From NCBI RefSeq assembly GCF_001984175.1, contig NZ_MTQP01000069.1, forward strand, positions 1,054,001 to 1,118,000: 64,000 nt of DNA. The letters run 5' to 3'. This stretch comes from Saccharothrix sp. ALI-22-I (GTDB taxonomy: Bacteria; Actinomycetota; Actinomycetes; Mycobacteriales; Pseudonocardiaceae). The notes under the pieces are model-generated. The model was not told where the DNA came from. It did not search any database and worked only from the letters and a program-made list of their open reading frames with translations. The translations under genes were made by a program, and so were the position numbers. Shown here piece after piece: positions 23,555-32,785 of the stretch; positions within the stretch are counted from its first letter, which is position 1, and each line of letters starts with the position of its first letter.

Positions 23555-26416
23555 ATGCCGGATTTACCACGTAGGCAACTGATGAAGTTCGGTGCGGCGG
23601 GCGCCGGAGCCCTGCTGATGCCGGGCTGGACGGCGGTGGCCCGTGCCGGGTCGACCGCGCCGCCGGAAGTGCGCGCGGTGAACGACCTGGCGCTGTGGTA
23701 CGACCGGCAGGCAGGCACGGAGTGGCTCCGCGCGCTGCCGATCGGCAACGGCCGCCTCGGCGCGATGGTCTTCGGCAACGCCGACACGGAGCGGTTGCAG
23801 CTCAACGAGGACACGGTGTGGGCCGGCGGTCCCCACGACTACACCAACCCGCGAGGCGCGGCCGCCCTGGCGGAGATCAGACGCCTGGTGTTCGCGAACC
23901 AGTGGTCGCAGGCGCAGACCCTCATCGACCAGGCGATGCTGGGCAACCCGGCCGGCCAGCTCGCCTACCAGACCGTCGGCGACCTCAGGCTCACCTTCCC
24001 CAGTCCCGGCACGGTGTCCGGCTACCAGCGGTGGCTCGACCTGACCACCGCCACGACGGTGGTGACCTACGTGGCGAACAACGTGCGGTACCGGCGCGAG
24101 GTGATCGCCAGCGCGCCCGACCAGGTGATCGCCGTGCGCCTGACGGCCGAGACGCCTGGCTCCATCTCGTTCACCGCGTCGTTCAGCACGCCGCAGAGGG
24201 CGACGGCATCGAGCCCGGACGGCACGACGATCGGGTTGGACGGCCGGTCCGGCGATCAGCGCGGCATCGCGGGCTCGGTCCGGTTCCTCGCGCTGGCCAA
24301 GGCCATCACCGAGGGCGGGAGCACCAGCAGCTCCGGCGGCACGCTGCGGGTGACCAACGCCAACAGCGTCACCCTGTTGATCTCGATCGGCACCAGCTAC
24401 GTCGACTACCGGAACGTGGCGGGCGACTACCAGGGCATCGCCCGGGGACGCCTCAACGCCGCGCAGGGCACGGCGTACGACGTGCTGCTCAGCCGGCACG
24501 TGGCCGACTACCAGCGGCTGTTCGGGCGGGTCGCCATCGACCTCGGCCGCACCGCGGCGGCGGACCAGCCGACCGACGTCCGGATCGCCCAGCACAACAC
24601 CGCGGTCGACCCGCAGTTCTCCGCCCTGCTCTTCCAGTACGGCCGGTACCTGCTGATCTCGTCGTCGCGGCCGGGCACCCAGCCCGCGAACCTGCAGGGC
24701 ATCTGGAACGACTCGCTGACACCGGCGTGGGACTCGAAGTACACGATCAACGCCAACCTGCCGATGAACTACTGGCCGACCGACACGACCAACCTCGCCG
24801 AGTGCTACGAGCCGGTGTTCCGGATGATCAACGACCTCACCGTGACCGGCGCCCGTACCGCGCGTGCGCAGTACGGCGCCGGTGGTTGGGTCACGCACCA
24901 CAACACCGACGGGTGGCGGGGCTCCTCGGTCGTCGACTTCGCCGCGGCGGGCATGTGGCAGACCGGCGGCGCGTGGCTCGCCACCATGATCTGGGACCAC
25001 TACCTGTTCACCGGCGACGTCGAGTTCCTGCGGTCGTACTACCCCGCGTTGAAGGGCGCCGCCCAGTTCTTCCTCGACACCCTGGTGGAGGAACCGACCC
25101 TGAAGTGGCTGGTCACCAACCCGTCGAACTCGCCGGAACTGCTGCACCACGCGAACGTCAGCGTGTGCGCGGGGCCGACGATGGACATGCAGATCCTGCG
25201 TGACCTGTTCGAGGGCTGCGCCCGCGCCTCCGAGGTGCTGGGCGTGGACGCCGACCTCCGAACGCGGGTCCGCGCGACGGCTCAGCGGCTCGCGCCGATG
25301 CGGGTCGGCTCGCGCGGGAACATCATGGAGTGGCTCTACGATTGGGTCGAGCCCGAGACGAACCACCGGCACGTCTCGCACCTGTACGGCCTGCACCCCA
25401 GCAACCAGATCACCAAGCGCGGCACGCCCCAGCTGTTCGAGGCCGCCCGCCGGACCCTCCAGCTGCGCGGCGACGACGGAACCGGCTGGTCACTGGCCTG
25501 GAAGATCAACTACTGGGCGCGGATGGAGGAGGGTGGCCGGGCGCACGACCTGATCCGCTACCTCGTGACACCGGCGAGGCTCGCGCCCAACATGTTCGAC
25601 CTGCACCCGCCTTTCCAGATCGACGGCAACTTCGGCGCCACGTCCGGCATCGCCGAGATGCTGCTGCACAGCCACAACGGCGAACTGCACGTGCTGCCCG
25701 CGCTGCCGCCGGCGTGGTCGGCGGGCAGCGTGACGGGTCTGCGCGGGCGCGGCGGGCACACCGTCGGCGCCACATGGAGCAGCACCGCGACCACCCTCTC
25801 CGTCACGCCGGACCGCGACGGCACGATCCGGGTCCGCAACCGCATGTTCACCGGCACCTTCGAACTGACCGACACGACGAGCGGTGCGGTCGTGCAGCCG
25901 ACCAAGCCCGAGGCGGACGTCATCGTGTTCCCCGGCCAGGCCGGGCACGCGTACCGCGCGACAGGACAGGGCGTCGGCAGCGGGCCGGTCGTCCAGCCGG
26001 GGGTGTACTACCGGCTCGTCGCGCGGCACAGCGGGAAGTTCGCCGACATCAGCGGCGTGTCCACCGCCGCAGGCGCCCTGCTGCAGCAGTGGTCGTCGAC
26101 CGGCGGCCTGAACCAGCAGTTCGACTTCGTCGACTCCGGCGGCGGCTACTACCGCATCCGGGCCCGGCACAGCGGCCTGGTGCTCCAGGTCGCCAGTTCG
26201 AGCACGGGCGCAGACATCACCCAACGGGCTGACACCAACGCCACGAGCCAGCAATGGCGCGTGGTCGACCAGGGCGGCGGTGTCGTCAGTCTGGTCAACC
26301 GCCTCAGCAACCTGGCCATGGACGTGTGGAGCGCGTCGACCACCGATGGCGCGCGCATCTCGCAGTGGACCCCCGGCGGGGGCGACAACCAGCGGTTCCA
26401 ACTCCAGCGCGCCTGA
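23555..26416 (+). CDS. Secreted GH95 alpha-L-fucosidase with RICIN domain
   Basis: 953 residues with a twin-arginine-type signal (RRQLMKFGAAGAGAL). Three expected GH95 elements are intact: INANLPMNYWP with Asn399 and Asn401, NPSNSPE with Glu528 (general acid) and FQIDGNFG with Asp690, by analogy with bifidobacterial AfcA Asn421/Asn423, Glu566 and Asp766. A RICIN beta-trefoil fills about 811-953. It would release alpha-1,2-fucose, or alpha-L-galactose, from xyloglucan or host-type glycans. Leu4 is a TTA codon (23564-23566), hinting at bldA-dependent expression. It is followed by a fuconolactonase-like gene, which supports fucose as the product. Confidence 0.92.
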   Translation: MPDLPRRQLMKFGAAGAGALLMPGWTAVARAGSTAPPEVRAVNDLALWYDRQAGTEWLRALPIGNGRLGAMVFGNADTERLQLNEDTVWAGGPHDYTNPRGAAALAEIRRLVFANQWSQAQTLIDQAMLGNPAGQLAYQTVGDLRLTFPSPGTVSGYQRWLDLTTATTVVTYVANNVRYRREVIASAPDQVIAVRLTAETPGSISFTASFSTPQRATASSPDGTTIGLDGRSGDQRGIAGSVRFLALAKAITEGGSTSSSGGTLRVTNANSVTLLISIGTSYVDYRNVAGDYQGIARGRLNAAQGTAYDVLLSRHVADYQRLFGRVAIDLGRTAAADQPTDVRIAQHNTAVDPQFSALLFQYGRYLLISSSRPGTQPANLQGIWNDSLTPAWDSKYTINANLPMNYWPTDTTNLAECYEPVFRMINDLTVTGARTARAQYGAGGWVTHHNTDGWRGSSVVDFAAAGMWQTGGAWLATMIWDHYLFTGDVEFLRSYYPALKGAAQFFLDTLVEEPTLKWLVTNPSNSPELLHHANVSVCAGPTMDMQILRDLFEGCARASEVLGVDADLRTRVRATAQRLAPMRVGSRGNIMEWLYDWVEPETNHRHVSHLYGLHPSNQITKRGTPQLFEAARRTLQLRGDDGTGWSLAWKINYWARMEEGGRAHDLIRYLVTPARLAPNMFDLHPPFQIDGNFGATSGIAEMLLHSHNGELHVLPALPPAWSAGSVTGLRGRGGHTVGATWSSTATTLSVTPDRDGTIRVRNRMFTGTFELTDTTSGAVVQPTKPEADVIVFPGQAGHAYRATGQGVGSGPVVQPGVYYRLVARHSGKFADISGVSTAAGALLQQWSSTGGLNQQFDFVDSGGGYYRIRARHSGLVLQVASSSTGADITQRADTNATSQQWRVVDQGGGVVSLVNRLSNLAMDVWSASTTDGARISQWTPGGGDNQRFQLQRA

Positions 26417-26652
26417 CCTCGCCGTCACGTCCGGCAGCCCACCGGCACGCGAACATCGGATGGATTTGGGAGGCGCCGACGTAGTCGCGTCGGCATCACA
26501 CGGCATACCGAGGTGCCACCCGAAGACATATGCACATGTGAGAGCGATAGAACAGGCCGAACACCGGGACCACGCGAACAAACCACCCTTCCGATGAGAT
26601 AGGATGTATTGCTAGCCTGCTGGCGCACACTTGCGCCGGAGCAGGGAGTCCG

Positions 26653-27561
26653 ATGCCACCGACCGACATGATCCGGATCGACGCGCACCACCACGTCTGG
26701 CGACTCCGGCCTGGCGCCCCCGGCCGAACGGGGCCGAGCCCTCGGGCCCACGACTGGCTCAACGGTCCCGACCTCGCCCCGATCCGCCGCGACTTCGCCT
26801 TGGACGACCTGGCGCCGGCCGCCGCGGTGGCGGAGATCGACCGGACGGTCCTGGTCCAGGTCGTCCCGGACGTCGAGGAGACCGCGGATTTCCTGTCCCT
26901 GGCCGCCGAGGAGGGCAAGGGCCTGGTGGCAGGCGTCGTCGGGTGGGCCGACCTCACCGACCCCGGCATCGGCGACGCACTCGCCGCTCTGCGCGCCGGT
27001 CCCGGCGGCGACCTGCTCGTCGGTGTGCGGCACCTGGTGCAGGGTGAGCCGGACCCGCGTTGGCTGACCCGGCCGGACGTCCAGCGCGGACTGCGCGCGG
27101 TGGCCGAGGCGGGGCTGGCCTACGACCTGCTCACCCTCGTCCACCAGTTGCCGGCGGCGATCGAGACCGTGCGCGCGCTGCCCGGGGCGACGTTCGTCCT
27201 GGACCACCTGTCGAAGCCCCCGATCGCCGCCGGCGACCGCGAACCGTGGGCGTCCCACATCCGTGAGCTCGCCGCCGAGCCGAACGTCACCTGCAAGTTG
27301 TCGGGCATGGTCACCGAGGCCGACCGGGCCGGGTGGACCGTGGCGGACCTGCGCCCGTACGCCGACGTGGTGCTGGACGCGTTCGGTCCGTCGCGGGTGA
27401 TGTTCGGCTCCGACTGGCCGGTCTGCCTGCTCGCCGCCTCCTACGAGGAGGTCGTCGCGGCGGCCGAAGGGCTGACCGCCGGGCTCACCGCCGCCGAGCG
27501 CGACGAGGTGTTCGGCGGCACGGCCGCGCGCGTCTACCGACTGCCGGGGGAACGGCTGTGA
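26653..27561 (+). CDS. Amidohydrolase, probable L-fuconolactonase
   Basis: 302-residue amidohydrolase-2 TIM barrel. IDAHHHVWRL gives the HxH metal site; VGVRHLVQGEPDPRWL, FVLDHLSKPPIAAG and MFGSDWPVCLL are signatures shared with L-fucono-1,5-lactonase and L-rhamnono-lactonase enzymes. It would open a sugar lactone made by oxidation of L-fucose or a similar sugar in a non-phosphorylating pathway. No signal peptide. Translation is coupled (GTGA) to a truncated LarA-like frame. The ATG at 26653 follows a GCAGGGAG ribosome site; a second Met at codon 6 is also possible. Confidence 0.84.
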   Translation: MPPTDMIRIDAHHHVWRLRPGAPGRTGPSPRAHDWLNGPDLAPIRRDFALDDLAPAAAVAEIDRTVLVQVVPDVEETADFLSLAAEEGKGLVAGVVGWADLTDPGIGDALAALRAGPGGDLLVGVRHLVQGEPDPRWLTRPDVQRGLRAVAEAGLAYDLLTLVHQLPAAIETVRALPGATFVLDHLSKPPIAAGDREPWASHIRELAAEPNVTCKLSGMVTEADRAGWTVADLRPYADVVLDAFGPSRVMFGSDWPVCLLAASYEEVVAAAEGLTAGLTAAERDEVFGGTAARVYRLPGERL

Positions 27562-27896
27562 AGGTGCGTCTCGCCTACGGGGACTCGGGGCTCGACATCC
27601 ACCTCGACCCGGCGGCCACCACCGTGGTCCAACCCGTGCACCACGAGGCCGCCGCCGACGGAGCAGGTGCCCACCGTCTGGACATCCGAGGGGGTCGGGA
27701 ACGCGGCATCCGCACACCGCTGTTCGACGCCGGCGTGAGCAAGGAGCCTCCACTGCCGGCCGGATCTGCTCAAGGACAGATAAGCATGCTTATTCGGGAC
27801 AGGTCGGCCACACCGCGACCGCCACGCGTCACATCTGGCGGCCGATGTGCGGCGTCAGGCACCGCACCGCATGCTCCCGCGGGTCGTCGCCCTTGA
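27558..27896 (+). pseudogene. Truncated LarA-like (lactate racemase domain) gene
   Basis: The frame opens with GTG overlapping the fuconolactonase stop, and its first 35 or so residues (KVRLAYGDSGLDIHLDP, then VVQPVHHEAA) match the N-terminus of nickel-dependent LarA/DUF2088 proteins, which are normally about 420 residues. After about residue 38 the similarity is lost and the frame runs through low-complexity sequence to a stop at 112 codons. No HxH nickel-pincer region remains. LarA relatives fit a pathway converting fucose to lactate, so this is probably a deletion remnant of a third catabolic gene. Confidence 0.65.
27780..27793. promoter_or_regulatory. Perfect 14-base palindrome ATAAGCATGCTTAT
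   Basis: AT-rich palindrome in GC-rich surroundings, 171 bases before the FadR-family regulator gene and inside the LarA remnant frame. Likely an operator or the edge of the deletion. Cognate protein unknown. Confidence 0.45.
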
Positions 27897-27963
27897 GATG
27901 TAGGCTGTGTGGCCGGCGGTGAGCCGTCATACTCTTCAGGTGACCCGTCACTAAGGAGCAGCG

Positions 27964-28737
27964 TTGACGGATGGCGCACTTGTGCCGGAGGACCCGACCG
28001 GGCAGCCGGACACCACTCCGGTGACCGGTCCGTACCGGCCGGGCTACGAGCTGGTAGCCGAGCAGATCCTCCAGTTGATCGCCGAGCTGGAGTTGCAACC
28101 GGGCGACCGGATGCCGACCGAGAACGAGCTGGCCGCGCGGATGGGCACCAGCCGGACGGTCGTGCGGGAAGCCGTCAAGATCCTCTCCGCGATCGGACGG
28201 GTGCGGGCGCACAAGGGGCGTGGGCTCTACGTGGCCGACGACGAGGGCATGCTCGGCTCCTCCCGGTGGGGAGGCTTCTTCCTGCCGACCAACCTCGACC
28301 ACGTCTACATGCTCTTCGAGTTCCGCCGTGTGCAGGAGACCGCCGCCAGCCGACTGGCCGCGACCCATGCCACCCCCGCCGAACTGCGCGCCATCGGCGC
28401 CGCCGCCGAAACCTGCCGACAGGGCCACCTGACCGGCGAGACCTCGCTGTTCGACCGCGGCGACGAGGACTTCCACCTCGCCGTCGCCGCGGCGTCCCAC
28501 AACCAGTTCCTGGTGGCCGCGGTGCGCGAAGCCCGCCGTCTGCAGCGCCAGTCCAGCACCATCGGGTTTCACGGCACCGTCGGCGGCCACGCGGCCGAGG
28601 CGGTCGAGGAACACCTGGCGATCTACCGGGCGATCCGCGACGGCGACCCCGAAGCCGCTGCGGCGGCCGCCGGCCTCCACCTCGACAACACCCTGCAGGA
28701 CTACCGCCGCGAGATCCAGCGCCGCCTCTTCGGCTGA
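27964..28737 (+). CDS. FadR/GntR-family transcriptional regulator
   Basis: 257 residues from a TTG start with AAGGAG at 27953-27958. Winged helix about residues 25-95 (MPTENELAARMGTSRTVVRE, then a turn KGRGLYVADD) and an FCD sensor (about 110-240; DEDFHLAVAAASHNQFL carries the metal-ligand Asp and His). Between the fucose genes and the ThuA/dehydrogenase gene it could control either. A site matching its family's operator (TTGTATGACAT) lies at 28870-28880. FCD proteins often respond to sugar acids, which suits a fuconate pathway. Confidence 0.88.
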   Translation: MTDGALVPEDPTGQPDTTPVTGPYRPGYELVAEQILQLIAELELQPGDRMPTENELAARMGTSRTVVREAVKILSAIGRVRAHKGRGLYVADDEGMLGSSRWGGFFLPTNLDHVYMLFEFRRVQETAASRLAATHATPAELRAIGAAAETCRQGHLTGETSLFDRGDEDFHLAVAAASHNQFLVAAVREARRLQRQSSTIGFHGTVGGHAAEAVEEHLAIYRAIRDGDPEAAAAAAGLHLDNTLQDYRREIQRRLFG

Positions 28738-28869
28738 CACCCGCGACCGGGCGCCGATCGGTCACGTGGCGCCCCTTGCCCGCGACGGCCGAAGCACCCT
28801 CGCGGCGATCGCGTATCTGGACTCGCCCGGCGGATGTGTGTTACAAATCGTGGCGGATCTTACGAGTAC

Positions 28870-28880
28870 TTGTATGACAT
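28870..28880. promoter_or_regulatory. FadR-type operator TTGTATGACAT
   Basis: Matches TnGTnnnAC of FadR-subfamily operators and shares GTATGAC with the sites at 1459-1476. It lies between the FadR regulator that ends at 28737 and the ThuA-dehydrogenase gene. Confidence 0.45.
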
Positions 28881-28905
28881 CCAGCACCCGGGCAATGACG
28901 CACCG

Positions 28906-28919
28906 AGGGAGCGCTCATG
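28906..28919. promoter_or_regulatory. Degenerate CebR-like site
   Basis: AGGGAGCGCTCATG keeps the left half and core of TGGGAGCGCTCCCA (core GGGAGCGCTC at 28907-28916) but not the right CCC. It is upstream of the second sugar-dehydrogenase-like gene, which makes functional relevance more plausible than chance alone. Confidence 0.4.
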
Positions 28920-29223
28920 TCTGCTCGTCGATGGGTTCGATCATCGCCACCGGTGAGTGCGGAAGAGTCCGCCTCCCCTGGTGAAGCGCCCTGAGTCCCA
29001 CGGCGGTCGACACCTCGGAGTGTTCCAGCCGACTGGAATCCGAATCCGAGCCGGCGCGGTGCCGTGCGCCGCGCCGGCCGGACCCTCGTGCACCGGGCTA
29101 GCGCAGCACGCGTACAGCACCACCGGCATCCGGTGACAGCCGCCGGACGCCACAGACCTTCCCGCACGCCGCCGCCGCCGCGTAATCCAGCCAGTCGCCT
29201 TTCGATGCCCCAGAGGAGTGGCA

Positions 29224-32200
29224 ATGCGACACAGATTCGCGCGCCTGTTATCGATCATAGGTTGCGTGCTGGTGATGATGGGCCTGGCTTCGGCGCCCGC
29301 ACCCGCGCACCCTGAAGGGTTCCACGTCCTGCTGTTCAGCAAGACCGCTGCCGGTGCCTACCGGCACGACTCGATCCCGGCGGGGATCACGATGTTCGAG
29401 CAGTTGGCCGCCCAGAACGAGTGGGAGCTGACCAAGAGCGAGGACTCGTCGGTCTTCAACGACGCCACGCTCGCCACGTTCGACGTGGTCGTCATGCTCC
29501 AGACCTCCGGCATGGTGTGGGACAACGACGCGCAGCGCTCCGCCGCGCAGAGGTACATGCGCGCCGGCGGCGGCTTCGTCGCGATCCACAACGCGACGGA
29601 CATGAACATCGAGCAGCAGTTCCCGTGGTGGGACCAGATGCTCGGCGCGACCATGACGGCGCACTCGGCCACCGTGTCCGGCACCGCCAAGGTCGCCGAC
29701 CGCAAGCACCCGTCCGGCACGGCGCTGCCGGACCGCTGGACGCGGACCGAGGAGTGGTACAACTTCAACCGCTCGGTGCGCGGCAACGCGCACGTGTTGG
29801 TGACCGCCGACGAGACGACGTACGACCCCGGCTCGAGCCGGATGGGTTACGACCACCCGATCTCGTGGTGCCGCAACTTCGAGGGCGGCCGGCTCTGGGC
29901 CACCGCCATGGGCCACCAGGCGTCCAGCTACTCCGAACCGCTGTTCCGCGAGCACGTCAAGGGCGGCGTGGAATCGGCCGGCGGCAAGGTCCAGGCCGAC
30001 TGCGGTCCCACGGCGTGGAGCAGCTTCGAGAAGGTGGCGCTGGACGACAACACCGTCGGACCGGCCGCGCTCGACGTCGCCAAGGACGGCCGCGTGTTCT
30101 ACGCGGAGTACGGCGGCAAGGTGAAGATCCACAAGCCGGACACCCGCACCACCGTCACGGCGGCGACCCTGAGCGTGTACACGGGTGGCGAGGACGGCCT
30201 GACCGGGCTCGCACTGGACCCGAACTTCGCCACCACCAAGTGGATCTACCTGATGTACTCCCCCTCCGGCGGCGGTGAGGACATCGCGCGGGTCTCCCGG
30301 TTCACCGTGAACGGCGACGCGCTGGACATGGCCAGCGAGCGGATCCTGATGAAGGTGCCGTCCTCGCGGCAGGCGCCGGAACCGGGGCACACCGGCGGCT
30401 ACATCGCGTTCGGCCCGAACGGCAACCTCTACATCGGCACCGGCGACGACGTCCAGCCGCACCGCTCCGACGGCTACGCGCCGATCGACGAGCGGCCGGG
30501 CTGGGCGAACAACGACGTCCAGGCCACCGCGGCCAACACGAACGACCTGCGGGGCAAGATCCTGCGCATCCACCCGGAGACCAACGGGACCTACACGATC
30601 CCGACCGGCAACATGTTCGCGCAGGGCACGGCCCGGACGAAGCCCGAGATCTACGCGATGGGCTTCCGCAACCCGTTCCGGTTCTCGGTGCACCCGACCA
30701 CGGGCGTGATCTACGCGGCCGACTACGGCCCGGACGCCGCGAACGACAACGCGAACCGCGGTCCCGGCGGCACCGTCGAGTGGAACATCATCGCGTCGCC
30801 CGGCTTCTACGGCTGGCCGTACTGCATCGGCGACAACATCCCGTTCAACGACTACAACTTCGCCACCGGCCAGTCGGGCGCCAAGTTCAACTGCGACCGA
30901 CCGGTGAACAACTCGCCCAACAACACCGGCCTGACCGACCTGCCGGCCGCGCGCAAGGCCGACGTCTGGTACGGCAACGGCGCGAACGGCAACAAGTTCC
31001 CGGAGATGGGCAGCCCTTCGGGCGGCGAGGCGCCCGGCGCGTTCCCGATCTACCAGTACGACGCGAACAACCCCTCCCCCACCAAGTTCCCGGCCTACTT
31101 CGACCAGACCCCGTTCTTCGGCGAGTGGTCGCGCAACCGGATGTGGGAGTTCCGGCTCGGCCAGGACGGGAAGCTGTTGAAGATCAACGACTTCCTGCCG
31201 AACCTGAGCTTCAAGTCCCCGTTGGACATGAAGTTCGGCCCGGACGGCTCGATGTACCTGCTGGAGTGGGGCTCCGGGTACGGTCGGGACAACCCCGACT
31301 CCGGGCTCTACCGCATCGACTACAAGAGCGGCGACCGCAGTCCGATCGCGACCGCGACGGGAACGCCCACCTCGGGCTCCTCACCGCTGACCGTGCGGTT
31401 CTCCAGCGCGGGCTCGGGTGACCCCGAGGGCGGCCCGGTGACCTACCGGTGGGAGTTCGGCGACGGCAGCACGTCCACCGAGGCCAACCCCACGCACACC
31501 TACACCGCGAGGGGTCAGTTCAACGCCAAGCTCACCGTCACCGATGCCGGCGGGAAGTCCGGCGTCACCAGCGTGGTCGTGACCTCGGGCAACACCGCGC
31601 CGACGGTCAACCTGAGCATCCCCGACGGCGGCATGTTCGGCTGGGGCGACTCGATCCCGTACACGGTCACCGTCACCGACCCCGAGGACGGCACCATCGA
31701 CTGCGGCAGGGTGACCACCACCCCGGCGCTGGGTCACGACCAGCACGGGCACGACCTCTCGCCGATCCCCGGCTGCACCGGCACGTTCAAGGCCGAGACC
31801 GACAGCGCGCACGCCAACCTGAACTCGTTCTGGGTGGCGGCGAGCAGGTACACCGACAACGGCACGTCCGGCGTGCCCGCGCTGGAAGGCAACCGGAAGG
31901 TCCTGCTGCAACCCAAGCGCAAGCAGGCCGAGTTCTTCACCGGCTCCTCCGGCGTGCGGGTCGTGGCGCAGGCGGCGGCCGAGTCCGGCTCCAGGGTCGG
32001 CGACATCAGCAACAACGACTGGATCTCGTTCACGCCGTACAACTTCACCGGCATCAACCAGGTGTCGCTCCGGTTGTCCTCGCCGAGCGGTGGTGGATCG
32101 GTCGAGTTGCGGGCCGGTTCGCCGACGGGTGCGCTGATCGCCACGGTCCCGGTCCCGAGCACCGGCGGCTGGGACAACTACGCGAGCACGCCCGCGGTGA

Positions 32201-32697
32201 ACGTCACCAACCCCGGTGGCACCACGGAGCTGTTCATGGTGTTCAAGACGGGTTCGAGCACCACGTACGACCTGGACTCGATGACGTTCACCGGGAACGG
32301 TGTCGGCGTGCCGGGCCCCGGCGGCGGGACCAACCGCATCGTCGGCATCGGCGGCAAGTGCGTCGACGTCAACGGCAGCAGCACCGCCGACGGCGCCAAG
32401 GTCCAGCTGTGGACCTGCAACGGCGGCACCAACCAGACGTGGACGCGCACCGGGCAGACGTTCCAAGCCCTGGGCAAGTGCCTCAACGTCAACGGCGGCA
32501 GCACCGCCGACGGCGCGCTGGTGCAGCTGTGGACGTGCAACGGTTCGTCCGCCCAGAACTGGGCGGTGCAGTCGGACGGCACGATCCGCAACGGCACCAA
32601 GTGCCTGGACGCCAACGGCGGCAGCTCCGCGGACGGGACCCAGCTGATCATCTGGACCTGCAGCGGCGGCACCAACCAGAGGTGGACGCTGTCCTGA
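29224..32697 (+). CDS. Giant secreted ThuA + PQQ-type sugar dehydrogenase + PKD + CBM6 + RICIN protein
   Basis: 1157 residues. Signal peptide (about 1-28), ThuA-like domain (about 33-245; VLLFSKTAAGAYRHDSIPAGI, GGGFVAIHNATDMNIEQQFPW), GSDH propeller (about 262-690; GEDGLTGLALDPNFATTKWIY, EIYAMGFRNPFRFSV), PKD (YRWEFGDGSTST), a beta domain as in the 19.7-22.6 kb protein, CBM6 (SRVGDISNNDWISFTPY) and RICIN (three repeats ending NQTWT, AQNWA, NQRWT). It merges in one chain the ThuA and dehydrogenase parts that are separate genes at 17.9-22.6 kb. Leu9 is TTA (29248-29250). I chose ATG 29224, five bases after GAGGAG, over GTG 29218. A strong hairpin follows the stop. The reaction is inferred, not known. 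Confidence 0.9.
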   Translation: MRHRFARLLSIIGCVLVMMGLASAPAPAHPEGFHVLLFSKTAAGAYRHDSIPAGITMFEQLAAQNEWELTKSEDSSVFNDATLATFDVVVMLQTSGMVWDNDAQRSAAQRYMRAGGGFVAIHNATDMNIEQQFPWWDQMLGATMTAHSATVSGTAKVADRKHPSGTALPDRWTRTEEWYNFNRSVRGNAHVLVTADETTYDPGSSRMGYDHPISWCRNFEGGRLWATAMGHQASSYSEPLFREHVKGGVESAGGKVQADCGPTAWSSFEKVALDDNTVGPAALDVAKDGRVFYAEYGGKVKIHKPDTRTTVTAATLSVYTGGEDGLTGLALDPNFATTKWIYLMYSPSGGGEDIARVSRFTVNGDALDMASERILMKVPSSRQAPEPGHTGGYIAFGPNGNLYIGTGDDVQPHRSDGYAPIDERPGWANNDVQATAANTNDLRGKILRIHPETNGTYTIPTGNMFAQGTARTKPEIYAMGFRNPFRFSVHPTTGVIYAADYGPDAANDNANRGPGGTVEWNIIASPGFYGWPYCIGDNIPFNDYNFATGQSGAKFNCDRPVNNSPNNTGLTDLPAARKADVWYGNGANGNKFPEMGSPSGGEAPGAFPIYQYDANNPSPTKFPAYFDQTPFFGEWSRNRMWEFRLGQDGKLLKINDFLPNLSFKSPLDMKFGPDGSMYLLEWGSGYGRDNPDSGLYRIDYKSGDRSPIATATGTPTSGSSPLTVRFSSAGSGDPEGGPVTYRWEFGDGSTSTEANPTHTYTARGQFNAKLTVTDAGGKSGVTSVVVTSGNTAPTVNLSIPDGGMFGWGDSIPYTVTVTDPEDGTIDCGRVTTTPALGHDQHGHDLSPIPGCTGTFKAETDSAHANLNSFWVAASRYTDNGTSGVPALEGNRKVLLQPKRKQAEFFTGSSGVRVVAQAAAESGSRVGDISNNDWISFTPYNFTGINQVSLRLSSPSGGGSVELRAGSPTGALIATVPVPSTGGWDNYASTPAVNVTNPGGTTELFMVFKTGSSTTYDLDSMTFTGNGVGVPGPGGGTNRIVGIGGKCVDVNGSSTADGAKVQLWTCNGGTNQTWTRTGQTFQALGKCLNVNGGSTADGALVQLWTCNGSSAQNWAVQSDGTIRNGTKCLDANGGSSADGTQLIIWTCSGGTNQRWTLS

Positions 32698-32704
32698 GCG
32701 GGTC

Positions 32705-32738
32705 GTCCGCGGCCCCGGCACGCGCCGGGGCCGCGGAC
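32705..32738. terminator. Strong hairpin terminator after the giant ThuA gene
   Basis: Perfect 15-base GC-rich stem: GTCCGCGGCCCCGGC at 32705-32719, loop ACGC, complement at 32724-32738, starting seven bases after the stop codon. Confidence 0.85.
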
Positions 32739-32785
32739 CTCCCCGCCGCGAGGTTCCTTCTCACCGTTCGGCAAGGAGGAAGGTC

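Larger units (their letters stand above)
28738..29223. other. Gene-free leader region before the large ThuA gene
   Basis: No coding frame I trust. It holds a FadR-type site TTGTATGACAT (28870-28880) and a degenerate CebR-like site (28906-28919). The long distance to the start at 29224 suggests a leader of roughly 300 bases or an additional promoter nearer the gene. Confidence 0.5.
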
